From contig JALGAS010000002.1 of assembly GCA_023078685.1 (NCBI GenBank), positions 6,758,001-6,822,000 on the forward strand: a DNA stretch of 64,000 nucleotides, in the 5' to 3' direction. Of this stretch, positions 20,240 to 32,414 are shown one piece after another. Source of the stretch: Neopestalotiopsis rosae (taxonomy: Eukaryota; Ascomycota; Sordariomycetes; Amphisphaeriales; Sporocadaceae). The notes beneath the pieces are model-generated. The model searched no databases. It had not been told where the DNA came from and worked only from the letters and a program-made list of their open reading frames with translations. Numbering within the stretch: position 1 is the first letter of the stretch; each line of letters opens with the position of its first letter. Position numbers and translations under genes: made by a program.

Positions 20240-23200
20240 GATGTTTGCCTTGGGTGGAGAGGCCAGTGCGAGGTGAATGATAATGTCCAAGAAAAAGAAA
20301 GATTATCAGAAAATAGGTTTGACGGTGCGTCGACGATGGCGGCGGCGACGACTATAGCGGCAAGAATTTGTGATAGAAGATCCTACGGGTTGGCAGGTAG
20401 GATATACAACAATAGAGTTTTTGTGGAATAAGAAGCACCGACGTCTTTACTCCACGGTCCAATTTGCGGAGAGACTGGAGGAGCAAATGGAAATGGCTGC
20501 TGTCGAGTGTCGTTTAATCGGCCCGTCGCTGTTGTCTAAGGCGGAGGAATACCTTTCATTGGAAAACGCGGGGGATTTTGACGGTCCGGGGGCTTGGTTG
20601 GAGGAACAGAGTTTCCTGTTCCTGAGTGATTGCACCGAAGATGCAATCGCAGATTGTGTTGCCAGCCAACTGAAGCAAAAGAAAGACGGTCGCAGGGGCT
20701 ATTCACGATGACAGGTTTGAGTGGTGACCGTTGTCGTTCTTTGGGCAAAGACGGACGAGACCTGAATGGGGTGAAGAGAGGTGGGTTCACACGACCTGAT
20801 GAGAGAGAAATGAGCTGGGAAGAGTCGAGTTCACGGACCACACGGGAGAACTTGGTGAAGGAAGAAGACGCAGGATCGATCATGAACGAACGCCCACTCC
20901 TAGACAAGACACACACCCAGAGCGAAGGGCGAATGGGGGGGAAGGCATGTACTCAAATGCTCAGCCAGTCAACGCAGGTAAAACGTGGGTAGGTACTACG
21001 TTGGTGAGCACACCGAAGGAATTACTTGGGAGATTTCTTGGATAGACGCACTCTGGGGGAGGCCGACGGAAGCAAAGACCTTGGGGCGAGGACCAGGCTG
21101 AAAAAGGCAAAATGGGGGCTGAGGGGGGGCGTGATGGGGCAACAGGCAGAGTGTGGGCTTAGTGCGAAAGCGCAAAATGTACCCAGGTATCCGTTGCCTT
21201 GGTGCGCGAATTGGGTGGAGAGCCCATGAATAATATCAGACTAGAGCCAAGGAACCGCCCACTCGCAAGATTCCTGTTAGTACAAGTTTCCGCATTACAG
21301 TGGGAGAAACAAGGTCGAGGCCGGCTTTAGACTTCCAAATCGGGTAATCTCACCACCGTAAGGGAGGCCGGACCCGGGAGCTGGGGGCTTTGGGCAACGC
21401 AGTGTTCAACTGTGCATCGCAGTGTGCATGAAATGGCTGATGGGTGTATGTACCTGACCTTGAACTTTGTAGCGTTCACCACTACTATGAAACAACCCGA
21501 TACTAATTTTTTGTAAGGCATCGATCGTTGCACGATGGACGAAAGGACAGCGCCGCCTCAACCAGAGACCTTTTCCCTCCCTCTCTCTTCCTCGTAGCCA
21601 CATATGCACCAGACCAATAACCAAATTGCAATACTACTACTGCCTTGGCGACGCTTCCCCAGTGTCAACAATACCTAAGCCTTACTGTCCTACTAACGCA
21701 GCCTCTGAAGTAACGGAACAACGGCATGGGGATTTTTGTCTTGTCCTGACATGCAGCATGGAAGCATTGGAAGCAGCTCGACGGCGGAGCTTTGAGGATG
21801 TGATTGGCCTATGGACTTATTCCCCAAGTTGGTAAAGCCAGCCAACCAGCCCGGACAGGCTACTCCAGGTACCTCATGTACCCGGACGATTGAAATATAT
21901 GCAACCTGCATCCACCTAGGGGGACCCAGCCAAGCAGCAGCAGCATCAGCTTTTGTCCACTGCGAGATTGAATTATATTTCTGTATGTTACACAGCGCTG
22001 CAGTTCTACATCCCCAGCAGACCTGCATACGAAATAGGCTTCTGTCAATCGTCAAATGTCAGAAACCATAAATCTGTTCATTTTCGCAGCCGTTGAGGTG
22101 CAGTCTTTTTTAGTCTTTACGAGGCGGTGCTATTGAGCAAATGGTTTCTTCACTACGATGGCTAACGCCGAAGCGGGAGCACTTGCTCCCTCTCTCCCAC
22201 ATACCGCGAGACACGCGACTGAACCAATACGTAGTCCCTATGTGAGATCGGCAACACGCTACAATGAAAAATTACGGTCCTGGACGGCGATTCCATAGCC
22301 ATTTGGGAATGCTGAAATACACCTAAAACCCGATCATCAGTGGACAATGCGCACGCCCGTCGGCATGTCAGCGTGTCGTGGTCAAGGTAGCAGGTAAGGT
22401 ACTATAGTAGATACTGATGAGCAGAGACAATGCAAGCCTCAACTTGTCTTCTGTTGAATTTCTTGGCTATTGAACCAGGTATGTATGGTCGATCGTAAAT
22501 AGAACGAAAATTTGACGATCCATTGCGGGCTTTCGAGTCAAAAGTCTGTGCTGAAGCAAACAATAGATATCGTGTGACTGGATGAATCTCAGCACCCCTC
22601 GAAAGCGGTTGTAATAGGCGAAGAATTCAGGGACCTATTCCCGGTTGTCAGACGGCCGAATCCTACCGAGGCTTCGAAAAGAGAGGCTGAGTAACCAAGG
22701 AGAAGAGGATATAGGTGAACAACCGGCGCTGAACGCAATGATGATGCTGGTCTCGAAGTTACTGGTAATGAAAGAGCTGCTTTGACGGTTTGATTGGTGC
22801 TCGGGAGTGCAGCCCTTGCTGAGTCAGTCCATATTGTCTTGAAACGAGTACACGAATAGGTCAAGCAGTGCCTCTGCAACCAAAGATCGATAAATGGCAA
22901 TTCCAGTGACGATCATGCCTTTTAATAACATCTCATAAAAGAACAGTCACGGCCACTCGGCATTGACAGAAGCCATATCTGTTCGTGATGGCTGTTGGCT
23001 ACGCAGCAAGGCACTTGTTTTTAGTAGAGTCATGTGTAAGTACGTAGCACCTGTAAATAGGCTGGCCGCTGGGGCCCGTGATGGTGCGGTACTGATGCCG
23101 CCCCTGGCCTGGGCTGTCCTCGAGACGTGACCGCGGCGCACAAACGATTTGTGATCTTTTTCCTACCTAGCGTTCCCGGGGCACTGGAACGAATTGGTGT

Positions 23201-26200
23201 TCGGAAGGTCCCCGATGGTAAGAATTTGATCGACAATTGATAAATTTGCCGGCTCTTCCTGGCGGTAAAGAGATCCGGCAATTTAGATCTATCTCTGGTT
23301 TTGTTTGTACGTAGCAACACGATAGCCCACCAGAGGGTCGTCACAGAAGATGAGATACAGTCTCACGTCTATGCTGAAGATTCATGAGAATGCGATCGAT
23401 CCAACAAGTCCACAGCTGAATTACGCTTGCCACTTGCTTGTCTTGCTGCTAAAAGTTCAATGGATTGACCCGCTAAAAATGGCACTCCTTGAATGGATAC
23501 GGGGTTTGGCTGAGGAATCCATGCCTCCTTCTTCTCCCCCCAAATCCTCCATTACCGATTCAGCCACTGGCCTGCTGCTTTGACTGGGGATGGCCCCCCA
23601 ATTACTTCGCCTAAGGCTGCCGTCCGCCTTCAAAATGTTGATTGCCGAAGATGCGTCGAGTGGGGTCTTTTTTTCTGGTTCATATTGCTTGCAGCTTTTC
23701 CCTTCTGACGTTTCGATGTGTCGGTCGGGCGTCTGCAGTCTTTACTCCTGATGATCACCGATTGTCTTGGGTAAAGACGGGAAACGCACGACTACGAGGT
23801 ACTCGGGCTACTTTTTCTTCTTGGTGTCTTCCATTGCATCTACGACCATACCTAGATCAGCCTAGCTGCCAAGGTCTAGTCTGCTCTGGTATGCTACTGG
23901 TCGACACATGAAAAATTGTTGCGAAATTTTTTTTCACCCTCACAGTCGCTGCCGCATATGCGGACAGCCTGACAGCCAATAGGTACCTGCAAACCGAAAG
24001 CAGCGGCATTATTGGCAACTGCTAAACGGCAGGACTCGGACGGAATTGCGCTGACCCCTCGTCGAATCAGCACGTCAATGAACCATGCGCTGTGCCTCTC
24101 ACATACAGATCAATTCATCACGGGCAAAAGACGGGAAGGAAGAGCCAGGCAGTACTCAGTAAAACCTGTCTTGATTTTCGCATTTCTTCTAGAATGCGAC
24201 GAAATGGTGGTGGTGTCGTCGTCGTCGTGCCGTACACCCTTATTATCTGCAGACTTGAAGTAAAGTTTGACGCGATCGTCCCTGAAATAGTCGCAGGGTG
24301 CTATGATCCATCAGACCATCTCTGCTCTAGAGTGCAGGTCCAGCTTGCGCAGCTTGCGAGCTTCTCTCGTGGTGACCAAATTGAAGCCTCGAAACTTTGA
24401 AGGTGCAGCTTGGCAGCTCGAAGCAAGGGGCGCAGAGGTGCTCCGGTGCTCTGGTGCGAAAAACACCTTTCGGCACGAGTTGGCAAAAGAGGTAAGAGCA
24501 GGGTCGGCTAACCATTGTTCGTGGTGGTTGCAAAAAGTTTAGAGGGCGCCTTAAAAGCAGTCACCCCGTTAAGGCCTTTCGATGATCAGCGACGGCCACG
24601 AGCCAGCCGGTAGTCCGTTGCTAGATCGATCGCCAGCGCATACATAGCACCACCACTCTTGGCCGCCCAACAGCCTGACCATCGGGTGTCCGTCAGCCGC
24701 TTGGCCGGTGTTTAGTGAAAGAGTGTCAGGACTCGGACTCGAGACTTCTAGAACACGCTTGCGCGCCGGTCGCCTTTTGTTTCCCTTTTCAGCTTGTTTC
24801 TGATGGTCTCATCATTCTTAGGTCATCCTTATGAGCGAGGTATGGCTTGTGCGGGCATAGTAGAAGTGCCTATTTGCCAGTTCTACAGTCTTGATGCTGC
24901 TTTCGGTACCGACTTTTGAGAATATACGCTCCTACTAGCCAAGCGTACCGATTACTTGTACTCCGTACCTCATAATTCCAGGGGCCAAGCGTTGTTGGCC
25001 TGGCAGCGTCCTCATTGGGATTAGAGTTAAGGTGGTGCTTTGACAGAAGGTTATTCTTTTTGGGGAAATGAAGCCATCAAACTTTTGAATGATTCACTAG
25101 CACGTGTTGCGCAATCCAATCTATACGCTCTCCAATTTGGACGTCGCGACGTCTTCAGTATCGGAACTCGTCAATTGATGGGGTGAAATGACTTGTATTC
25201 AGCAACGCCGAAACGTGCCTGAAGGACCCATACTTGCATTTTACTACACGGTATAATCTTAGACGATACATTAACATTACCAAACAAATTCATGCGTGTC
25301 GCTTGCTTCTCATCCCCAACACATGATCCTGGGCCCAAGTGTACTACCGAGCATGTAGGAACAAGCTCGCCCATCAACCTGATCTGGCATCGCGCATCAC
25401 CAAGGGGAGGAGGGGATGGTGTGAAATGCATTCATTATGGTTCCCAGCATTCCTGCATGAGAAAGGAACCGCTGCGCTGCAGTAGGTCACAACTGATTGC
25501 GGAGAGAGATGGAGAGATATTGTACAGACAAATCAACCCCAGGCTTTCTGCGCCCTCCAAGGCGTTTTCTCCCCCGCAGGCTAAGCTGTTCATGATCACT
25601 TCACCCGCTGGGGATCGGTCCGATAGCAGCAGCCAGCCCGTCAACCCAAAATAATGCGACGTCGCTAAGTAGTTTGGTTTTTCCCCCCTTCAATTTACTT
25701 GGACATAAACTTTGGAGGCTTTCCGAAGAGTGTATCATCGCTTCAAACTCTCTCTCCAATCTATAGTTGCTTTGATTAAGCCTGTCAAAATGGTTGACAG
25801 GAGGAGGAAAACAAGATCGCAATACTACTCCAATGTCTAAACGGGTTCCCGAAGAGTTACATCCCGCAAAGAAAACGGACTCCGACACTGACAACTCCGC
25901 CCCTGAGCTCCGACAATTGTCTTTATTCTTCGGGAGATGCCTTATTCAGTCCTCAATCCCGTTTGCCAAAATGGAATTTCAGAAGTTGACTCGGTCGATC
26001 AGCTGCAACTTTGAATGCTGGCAAATGTTGTTCCCCTGAAGAAGCCTAGAATGTTACACTTTGAGATGGTCTATAACATGCTGTCCCGGCGCTCCTTTCT
26101 GAATAAGGTCTAAGTAATGATTAGGCTTACGCAGGCTCGTCGGCGGAAAGATGGCTACCCCATGGAAAATCAGATGTCAAATTTGGCCTTATTCCGGAGT

Positions 26201-27570
26201 CTAGTGCTCGAGGGCTGATCATCATCAACTAGATTCTCATGATACTTGGTCGTTGGGTTTGTCGCCCGCAGTAGTGGCTTGTTGGCCATCTTTCCCGATC
26301 AGAGTAACGGGCTGCTGCAGATATGTACCCCAGTCTCCAGAGACACGAAGCAGGGCCGAATAGTGAGAAAGTCCGGCTTTATTTCCAAAATTCTGAATGC
26401 TACGATGGTGGCTTTTCCCAAGCTTTGTGAACGCAGGTAAAAAGGGGGTTAGAATTTTGCTGAGGCTTGTCAGGTGAGAATCTTGTTCGTGTTGGGGCAT
26501 TTGCGTATGAGAGTCCTCGAGCCCGGATACAAAACACAATCTCATTCCTCTGTGAGTGAGGTCGTATCGCGTTGTTATGTTGGTCGTCGTCGTATTTGCG
26601 CAAACCTGGTCAAAAGTTATTTCGTCAAGATGATGTTATTCCAACCTCGTATCTGCACAAACCTGATCGAAAGCTCTGTCATCAAGACGATGATGTTCAA
26701 ACCTTCACTCGTCTACAGAATTGATCCAAAAGTAGCGAGTGGTAGAGTACATAGTTGAATTTGTATCTTTTAATGTGTTCTCAATTTCCCCCCTCTCGCT
26801 GCCCACACCTGAGTGTGTCTTTACAATAAAGGACTCCAGAAATCCAGAGAACTCGGTCGTCCGAAGGGAGAGTTTCGTCTGTTAGCATGGAAGAGCATCG
26901 AACAAATTCGAAATGCTCTTGGATGAGTGGACGGACTCCCGTACCTTGGCTGCCCGGTTGCACCATGTCTCGGCTCTACGCCGTGTGTCACTATTTGCTA
27001 CGTGAGGATCTGGGACAATCCGTAGATCTGGGACGATGGACGACTGATCTTCACCTACTAGATTGAGAAGAAGAACATGATGTTACAGAGAACGTGAGGG
27101 GATTACTGATGCCTTGGTCTCGCAACATCCACAGTATGTAGAACAGTAGCTGAAGCTCTGTGATGTACATCGCTACTCCGTCACTCATATCTCAATATCA
27201 CTCGAGCTATAAATAAAGCAGGCCTTGACATCAAGCTCGTAAGTCATCAAGCTGAGCTGTATCCTCAACGAGCTTTCACGCTTGGAAACTACTTCAGCGT
27301 GAGTTTTATGTATGATACTCATTTCGCCTGACGATGAAGGATATCCCACATTTGCAAACACGGCAATTTCACCCTTCCATCAGAGTTATGATCAAAATCG
27401 AGGTTCGATCCTGAATGACTCGTTCCTGATACATACGCTCACGGTCTATGGGATGTCAAATTCAATCCAGTCAAAAGAAAGAAACACATCGCTAAACAAG
27501 AAACATTGCCTGTCTCGTCCAGAGCTGCTAATTATGCTTGACCATTATTCAACGGATGCCATGATATCAA
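20240..27570. other. gene-poor region of about 7.3 kb
   Basis: I find no frame with a recognisable domain, usable splice structure or long coding-like composition on either strand. The first kilobase may be the 5' leader and promoter of the Zn2Cys6 gene. Several kilobases remain unexplained; the composition is mixed and not strongly AT-rich. It could contain long non-coding RNAs or decayed repeats. No tRNA, rRNA or CRISPR-like array was seen. Confidence 0.4.
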
Positions 27571-28646
27571 TTAGTGATGGCGGCCCTTGCTCCTCTTGGG
27601 CAGATAGCGAACCTGCTCGGCACAATCCGTCTGGTCGCCCTTGAAGCTATCCCGAGCGGGGACAAAGTCGCCGCCCTGGAGACTGCCCTTGACAAAATAC
27701 ACATACCAAGCCTCGTGCAGGACGTCGTGCTTGCGGCCCGAACATTTGAGCACGACCTTGCCGCCGCTAAACTCCTCGAGCGTCTTGGTGATCTTGGCCA
27801 GGCTGACCGTCTTGTGGGCGTCGGGCTCGATGCCCGCCTGGGACAGCGCCACGTACGTGTCGAGCATCTTGAAGAGGCCAAAGGCCCGCGTAAAGTAGTC
27901 GACCACCTCGAGTCCCGGCGTGTAGGTGGACTCGTAGCATGATGGCGACAACGTGTTGATGCAGGTGGCGTGCTTGTTGTATTCATGGGCCCAGAGGTGA
28001 GCGTTTCCGCCGCTGATGAGAGGAGGCCAGTATCAGTCTCGCTTTGATACTCGTGCTTTGAAGAGCCCCTTGCTCAGGACGACTTACTATTTGGCCACCC
28101 AGTATCTGTTCATGTGCTCCAACAGCTCGTCTTGTCCATAGTGCTTAAGAATCTCGGTAATATTATTGAACCGAGGGGCCATGCCACAAAACTGGTCATA
28201 TGAGCCATCGCATAGATCAGGCCTAAGTATCCCAACGATTGAAAATTAGCTGCTGGATTCTTGTTTGCGAATTATTCCTTGTATATGTCTCACCAAAGGC
28301 CATGCAGGGTCCAATCTTCTTCCGAGCCGCCAACATGAATCTCCTCGTCCCAGAACTGGGTGAGGAGGAGCCTACCACCAGGGTAGATGAAGCAACAAGA
28401 GTCTCCAGCAGTCTGGTTGTGGCAGCTCACAGGCACGTCAATAGGACAAGTGCCTGCGCCCGAGAGCGGAATATACGGCGTTATCGCGGCCGGGGCATGA
28501 TGGTCGTTTACGGGGCTGCTATCGGAAGCCGGCGGAGCGAGTACGGAGCCGAGTGGGTTTGGGACGTCGGAGAGCTGTAGGGGTACCTGCGAGAACAGGT
28601 TGGAAGCGTAGGTGAGGATGTTGCGTAGGGAAGTCGTTGGCGCCAT
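27571..28646 (-). CDS. RNase T2 family ribonuclease
   Basis: Three exons on the minus strand, 28294-28646, 28088-28222 and 27571-28012, give 309 residues. Both conserved active-site segments are intact: CAS I DWTLHGLWPD (His115), whose Trp codon is split by the first intron, and CAS II HLWAHEYNKHATC (His172, Glu173, His177). Cys residues around TCPIDVPVSCH, GDSCC and CINTLSPSCY fit the RNase T2 disulfides. The enzyme cleaves single-stranded RNA via 2',3'-cyclic phosphate and is normally secreted or vacuolar in fungi. The N-terminal 60 residues before the fold are only weakly hydrophobic, so a clear signal peptide is not evident; the start may lie in another exon. Complete catalytic set suggests an active enzyme. 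Confidence 0.9.
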
Positions 28647-29237
28647 GATTGCATGTGTTACATGAAGTTGAAACAAAGCAAGATGAGGTCTGAATACATC
28701 TATTATCTGTTGAGAGGCGGTCTGTCCTCCCAAGAGGCACTGTTGAGGGTTGCGATCAGCTGCCTCCTAAACATGACCCCATGACGTCGCGTAGGGCTGA
28801 TCAGCGATATCGATAGTGGCATTGTTTGGCGGCGTGCAGTGGAATGCTGCACTGTAATGCAGGGGTCGTTAGGCGGAATTGTCAGGGGTCCTAGCCGCGA
28901 ACAGGCCTCAGTGGTATCTAGCACTAGGCAGGCACAGCAGGACGCGGTACTACCAGCAAAGGCGCGTCACCTAAGACAAAGGCAACATTGTAAGTGAGGC
29001 CACAATTCCCAGCAGCTACGTTACAACCGTGTGATACAAGTCAACTGTCCAAGACACCACGCAAACCTCGGCAGCGTCAATACGTTACAATTCCTTGTCA
29101 TGGGAGAAGATGTATCAATTTCTATATTCTAGGGGTATCATACGCTGTGTTCTTGTAAGCAAATTGTTGCCAGCCTTAGTCTAGCCATAACGCCATTCTC
29201 GAATGCATCGAATGTTTCTGCCAATCCCAGCAAAATG
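28647..29237. other. intergenic region upstream of RNase T2 gene
   Basis: Spacer holding the RNase T2 promoter and the 3' end of the next minus-strand gene. No gene supported. Confidence 0.5.
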
Positions 29238-30084
29238 TCAAATAGCCTCCCAGTCCATGGCGTCTGCAATGAAGCCCCAGTCCTCTTCCTCCCTTTCCCA
29301 ATCCATGGGGTTATCAGGTCTGGGGTCGTCTTGAAGCTGCTGGATGTACAAATCTGCAACTGCAAATCCCTGGTCACAACCCGCGAAAATGGTTTGCAGT
29401 ATGTGCTCAAGGTTGTACGCCTCTAGTGGAGCTGGTGTATATCCCTTCTCGTCCGGACCCGAGTCTCCGTCTGCATTTTTCCAGCGGTTGCGCAGCTGTT
29501 TGGCTCTCAGAAGCTGTCTCATGACTTCTCCTTGGCCCAAAGCTTCCCGTAGTGGATTATCCGGTCGCTCGAGGGCGGCGAGAACGTTGGCGTGGAATCG
29601 GTGGCCATGCGGCCTCGAGGAGGGGTTGTGGGTACTATCGGCAAGGCCAGTGACCTCGATGCCAAAGACGCCCATGAGGTGGACCAAGGCTCGCTCGATG
29701 TGCATATAATATCTGGTAGACAGCAAATATTAGACACTGCTAAAACACAAGAGAAGTTCTCGGGATGTCTCAGAGGGTGACTTACTCGTAAAAGTCAATC
29801 TTGAAGTGCATCTCGTCCGCAGCCACCTCGTCGGCTGGGCGACCGACGCGGTCTGTGGCCAAGTTGTAGCCTTGAAAGAGGAATGAAAGCTTCCATTTCA
29901 GACGGGAGACCAGCTTAAGGTACCGGGCCAATTCCCTCTCGGGAGAAGTCTTCGTCGCCTGATTGGTAGGAGCAGGAGATGGACACGTCGTTGAGGGTGT
30001 TTTTGATGGCTGAGCACTTTGCGGCCACACCCTAAGCGAGCTTGTGGTGGGAGCTGATGCCCAGCGAGAATCCTTCAGGCCCAT
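29238..30084 (-). CDS. conserved fungal protein of unknown function
   Basis: Exons 29786-30084 and 29238-29712 with a 73-bp intron (GTAAGT...CAG) give 257 residues from the ATG at 30084. The protein is soluble and helical: a Pro/Ser/Thr-rich N-terminus (residues 12-45), a helical core spanning the junction (KLVSRLKWKLSFLFQGYNL, then HFKIDFYEYYMHIERALVHLMGVFG), and an acidic C-terminus ending DWGFIADAMDWEAI. No signal peptide or membrane segment. The helix-rich style resembles uncharacterised proteins shared among filamentous ascomycetes, but I cannot name a domain. Codon usage and correct splice phase support a real gene. Confidence 0.65.
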
Positions 30085-30965
30085 GTTGATGATACTCGGT
30101 TCCGGGAACCAGGGGAATAAAATTGCATGTTAGGCAATTCAGTCGTGAGTAAGCGAGTGAAGATATATCCAGCAATGGACAATGCACATTGTAAGGTGTC
30201 AGGTAGATGAACAGGAAACAAAGAAGGCCATTGATGTCGGACCGCACCGGCGGAGTCTCAACCATCAATCGTGGTGGGGCAGCGTCCAAGATCGTCATCG
30301 GTGCCTGCCCTGAATGATCGACTATGATATATCCCGAGACAAGGCAACTGCATTTGTTATTTACTTATTAATAAACATGCATGCAGCCTGCATGATCTTA
30401 CCTGAATTATGGATCTCGATTTTGTTCTTTAGAAGGTTCGATACCCCAGTTAATCCCGACCATTAAACACCTTCCTTATCACTATATGCTGAGAATACCT
30501 GGAACAACCATCATGAATTAGAATACATGATCACACAATGACACTTGACTTTTAAGGATGTACACTTGAATGATATTCAAGTAAAATTTGGCTGTTTGTT
30601 AACAGCCACGGCACTTTGAACAAGGAGTCATACGAGTGAAGTTTCTGGGAGTCAAACATTGACTAGGGATGGTGAAGACAGAACGCTGACGGTGGAATGA
30701 GAAGTCATTTTATACATTTACGTTCATGAATGCATGTTTTTCAACTGGGATTATTAAAGAAAGTATGATTTATCATTAAGTAGGTGAAGGAAAGTCCTTG
30801 ATGGAAATGCGCCATCTCAATGCAGTGGACGGATTGTCCTGGATTAAATACCGGTACGCCATCAAAATGCAGTAAACTCCGAATGCCATGCCCTACGGGC
30901 CAAACTCATCGCATATGCTCGCTAATGCCGAATGTAGTCATTTTCACCGGTCCATCTCAACCACT
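30085..30965. other. intergenic region
   Basis: No supported gene. Holds the promoter of the hypothetical gene and the terminator of the cysteine-repeat gene. AT-moderate. Confidence 0.5.
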
Positions 30966-32414
30966 CTAGTAGGTGTAGGAGATGTAGAAACCATTCTTGT
31001 CGTCTTGGTCGAGGTAGACGTTGCTGTAGGCATTGGTGCCATTCTTCTCAGAGCCATGCTGGACGGCAAAGGTGATGTAGATGGTCTCGGCACACTTTAC
31101 ATCTCCCGCGCCGTGGGTGTTGTTGCCATAAGTTGGGCCGTCCCATAGGGTCAGATCGGCACTCAAAGGCGAGTCCAGGACCGTGGCCCGCTCGACCTCG
31201 CTCCAAGAGACACCGTCAGTGGCATCGATGCCCTCAATCTGGAAGACGGAGAGGAGGCCGCTGCCCTGCACTGAAAAGTAGCGCTCATTTTGCTTGCCTT
31301 GCTTCCACTCCAGGGAGCACGTCTTGGCATCAGCAGGGATGCCGCTGAATACGCCGACCTGATTGAGGTCCATGTTGCCCGATTGGACCTGGAACTGAGG
31401 CACGCCGTGGCTGATAGTCTCGGGATCATTGGGGGACACCTCATACATCTTTCTCTGGTGCTTGCTGGTGGTGCCCTTGGTGCCGTTGGTGTGGGTAGGT
31501 CCATCAGAGACAGTTGAGTTGCAAGGGTCGTGGTCAAAGCAGCCATCATATTTTCCGCACTTGGAGTACCAAGTGCCAGTGGAACACTCCTTAGACTCTT
31601 GGGTATGGTTACCGGCAGCCTTTCCACCGTTGGACACATTTTGACACGCGTCATAGTTAAAGCAACCATTGATAGCGCCACAAATGGATCTCCAAGTTCC
31701 GACTGGGCACTCATCTCGAGTCGTTATAGTATTGGACGCGGTAACAGGAGAGAGGTCAACACAAGGGTCAAAATCAAAGCAGCCATCGTAGTTGCCACAC
31801 TTGGAATACCAAGTTCCGGGAGAGCACTCTTGCCACTCTCGAGTCGTCAGGGTGCTGGACTCGGCAGTGGAGGGAGAAACACAGGGATCATAGTTGAAGC
31901 AGCCATCGTAGATGCCACACTTGGAGTACCAAGTGCCGGGAGAACACTCTTGCCACTCTCGAGTCGCCAGAGTGCTTGACGCAGTAACGGTAGAGGAGTC
32001 GACACAAGGATCGTAGTTGAAGCAGCCGTCATAGACGCCACACTTGGAGTACCAAGTGCCAGGAGAGCACTCCTTCCACTCTCGGGTCTGGAGATCGGCA
32101 GACTTGGAAACCGTGGTCGGCTTCTTGTTGCAGGCGTCATAGTTGTAGCAACCGTTGATGTCGCCGCAGATGGATCTCCAGGTTCCAACGGGGCATTCCT
32201 GATATTCGCGAGCAGCCTTGACGGCGGAGGGCGGTGCGACGCAGGGGTCAAAGTTGAAGCATCCATCGTAGTTACCGCATTTGGAGTACCAAGTTCCGGG
32301 AGCGCATTCCTTCCACTCGCGGACTGGTAGATTATTGGTTTGGGAAGTTGCAGGACGGGCAGAGGCACCAGCGAGCAGGCTGATGCCTGCCAAAACAATG
32401 TTCGAGTTGACCAT
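30966..32414 (-). CDS. secreted cysteine-repeat protein with But2-like C-terminal domain
   Basis: Single exon, 482 residues from the ATG at 32414, which begins a signal peptide (MVNSNIVLAGISLLAGASA). Seven tandem repeats occupy about residues 32-298; each has four Cys in the spacing C-x9-C-x5-C-x5-C. Two types occur: A, xECSPGTWYSKCGxYDGCF (repeats 1, 3, 4, 5, 7), and B, ECPVGTWRSICGxINGC (repeats 2 and 6). Thr/Ser-rich linkers join them. The C-terminal ~160 residues (GVFSGIPADAKTCSLEWKQG... GSGLLSVF) resemble the But2 C-terminal domain of fungal secreted or wall proteins. Putative N-glycosylation sites (NGT, NHT, NST) are present. The role is unknown: wall-associated or effector-like binding protein is an inference from signal peptide and Cys repeats. 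No catalytic motif is seen. Confidence 0.8.
   Translation of the reverse strand: MVNSNIVLAGISLLAGASARPATSQTNNLPVREWKECAPGTWYSKCGNYDGCFNFDPCVAPPSAVKAAREYQECPVGTWRSICGDINGCYNYDACNKKPTTVSKSADLQTREWKECSPGTWYSKCGVYDGCFNYDPCVDSSTVTASSTLATREWQECSPGTWYSKCGIYDGCFNYDPCVSPSTAESSTLTTREWQECSPGTWYSKCGNYDGCFDFDPCVDLSPVTASNTITTRDECPVGTWRSICGAINGCFNYDACQNVSNGGKAAGNHTQESKECSTGTWYSKCGKYDGCFDHDPCNSTVSDGPTHTNGTKGTTSKHQRKMYEVSPNDPETISHGVPQFQVQSGNMDLNQVGVFSGIPADAKTCSLEWKQGKQNERYFSVQGSGLLSVFQIEGIDATDGVSWSEVERATVLDSPLSADLTLWDGPTYGNNTHGAGDVKCAETIYITFAVQHGSEKNGTNAYSNVYLDQDDKNGFYISYTY
31521..32321 (-). repeat. seven tandem cysteine-rich coding repeats
   Basis: Repeats of about 27 residues plus linker of variable length, in order A-B-A-A-A-B-A by type. 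Visible at DNA level as recurring segments around CCACACTTGGAGTACCAAG on the plus strand. Confidence 0.9.

Noticed and set aside
25292..25654. 120-residue plus-strand frame
   Set aside because: Overlapping opposite-strand frames of similar length, no motif, no splice context.
27574..27942. 122-residue plus-strand frame
   Set aside because: Antisense shadow of the RNase T2 last exon.
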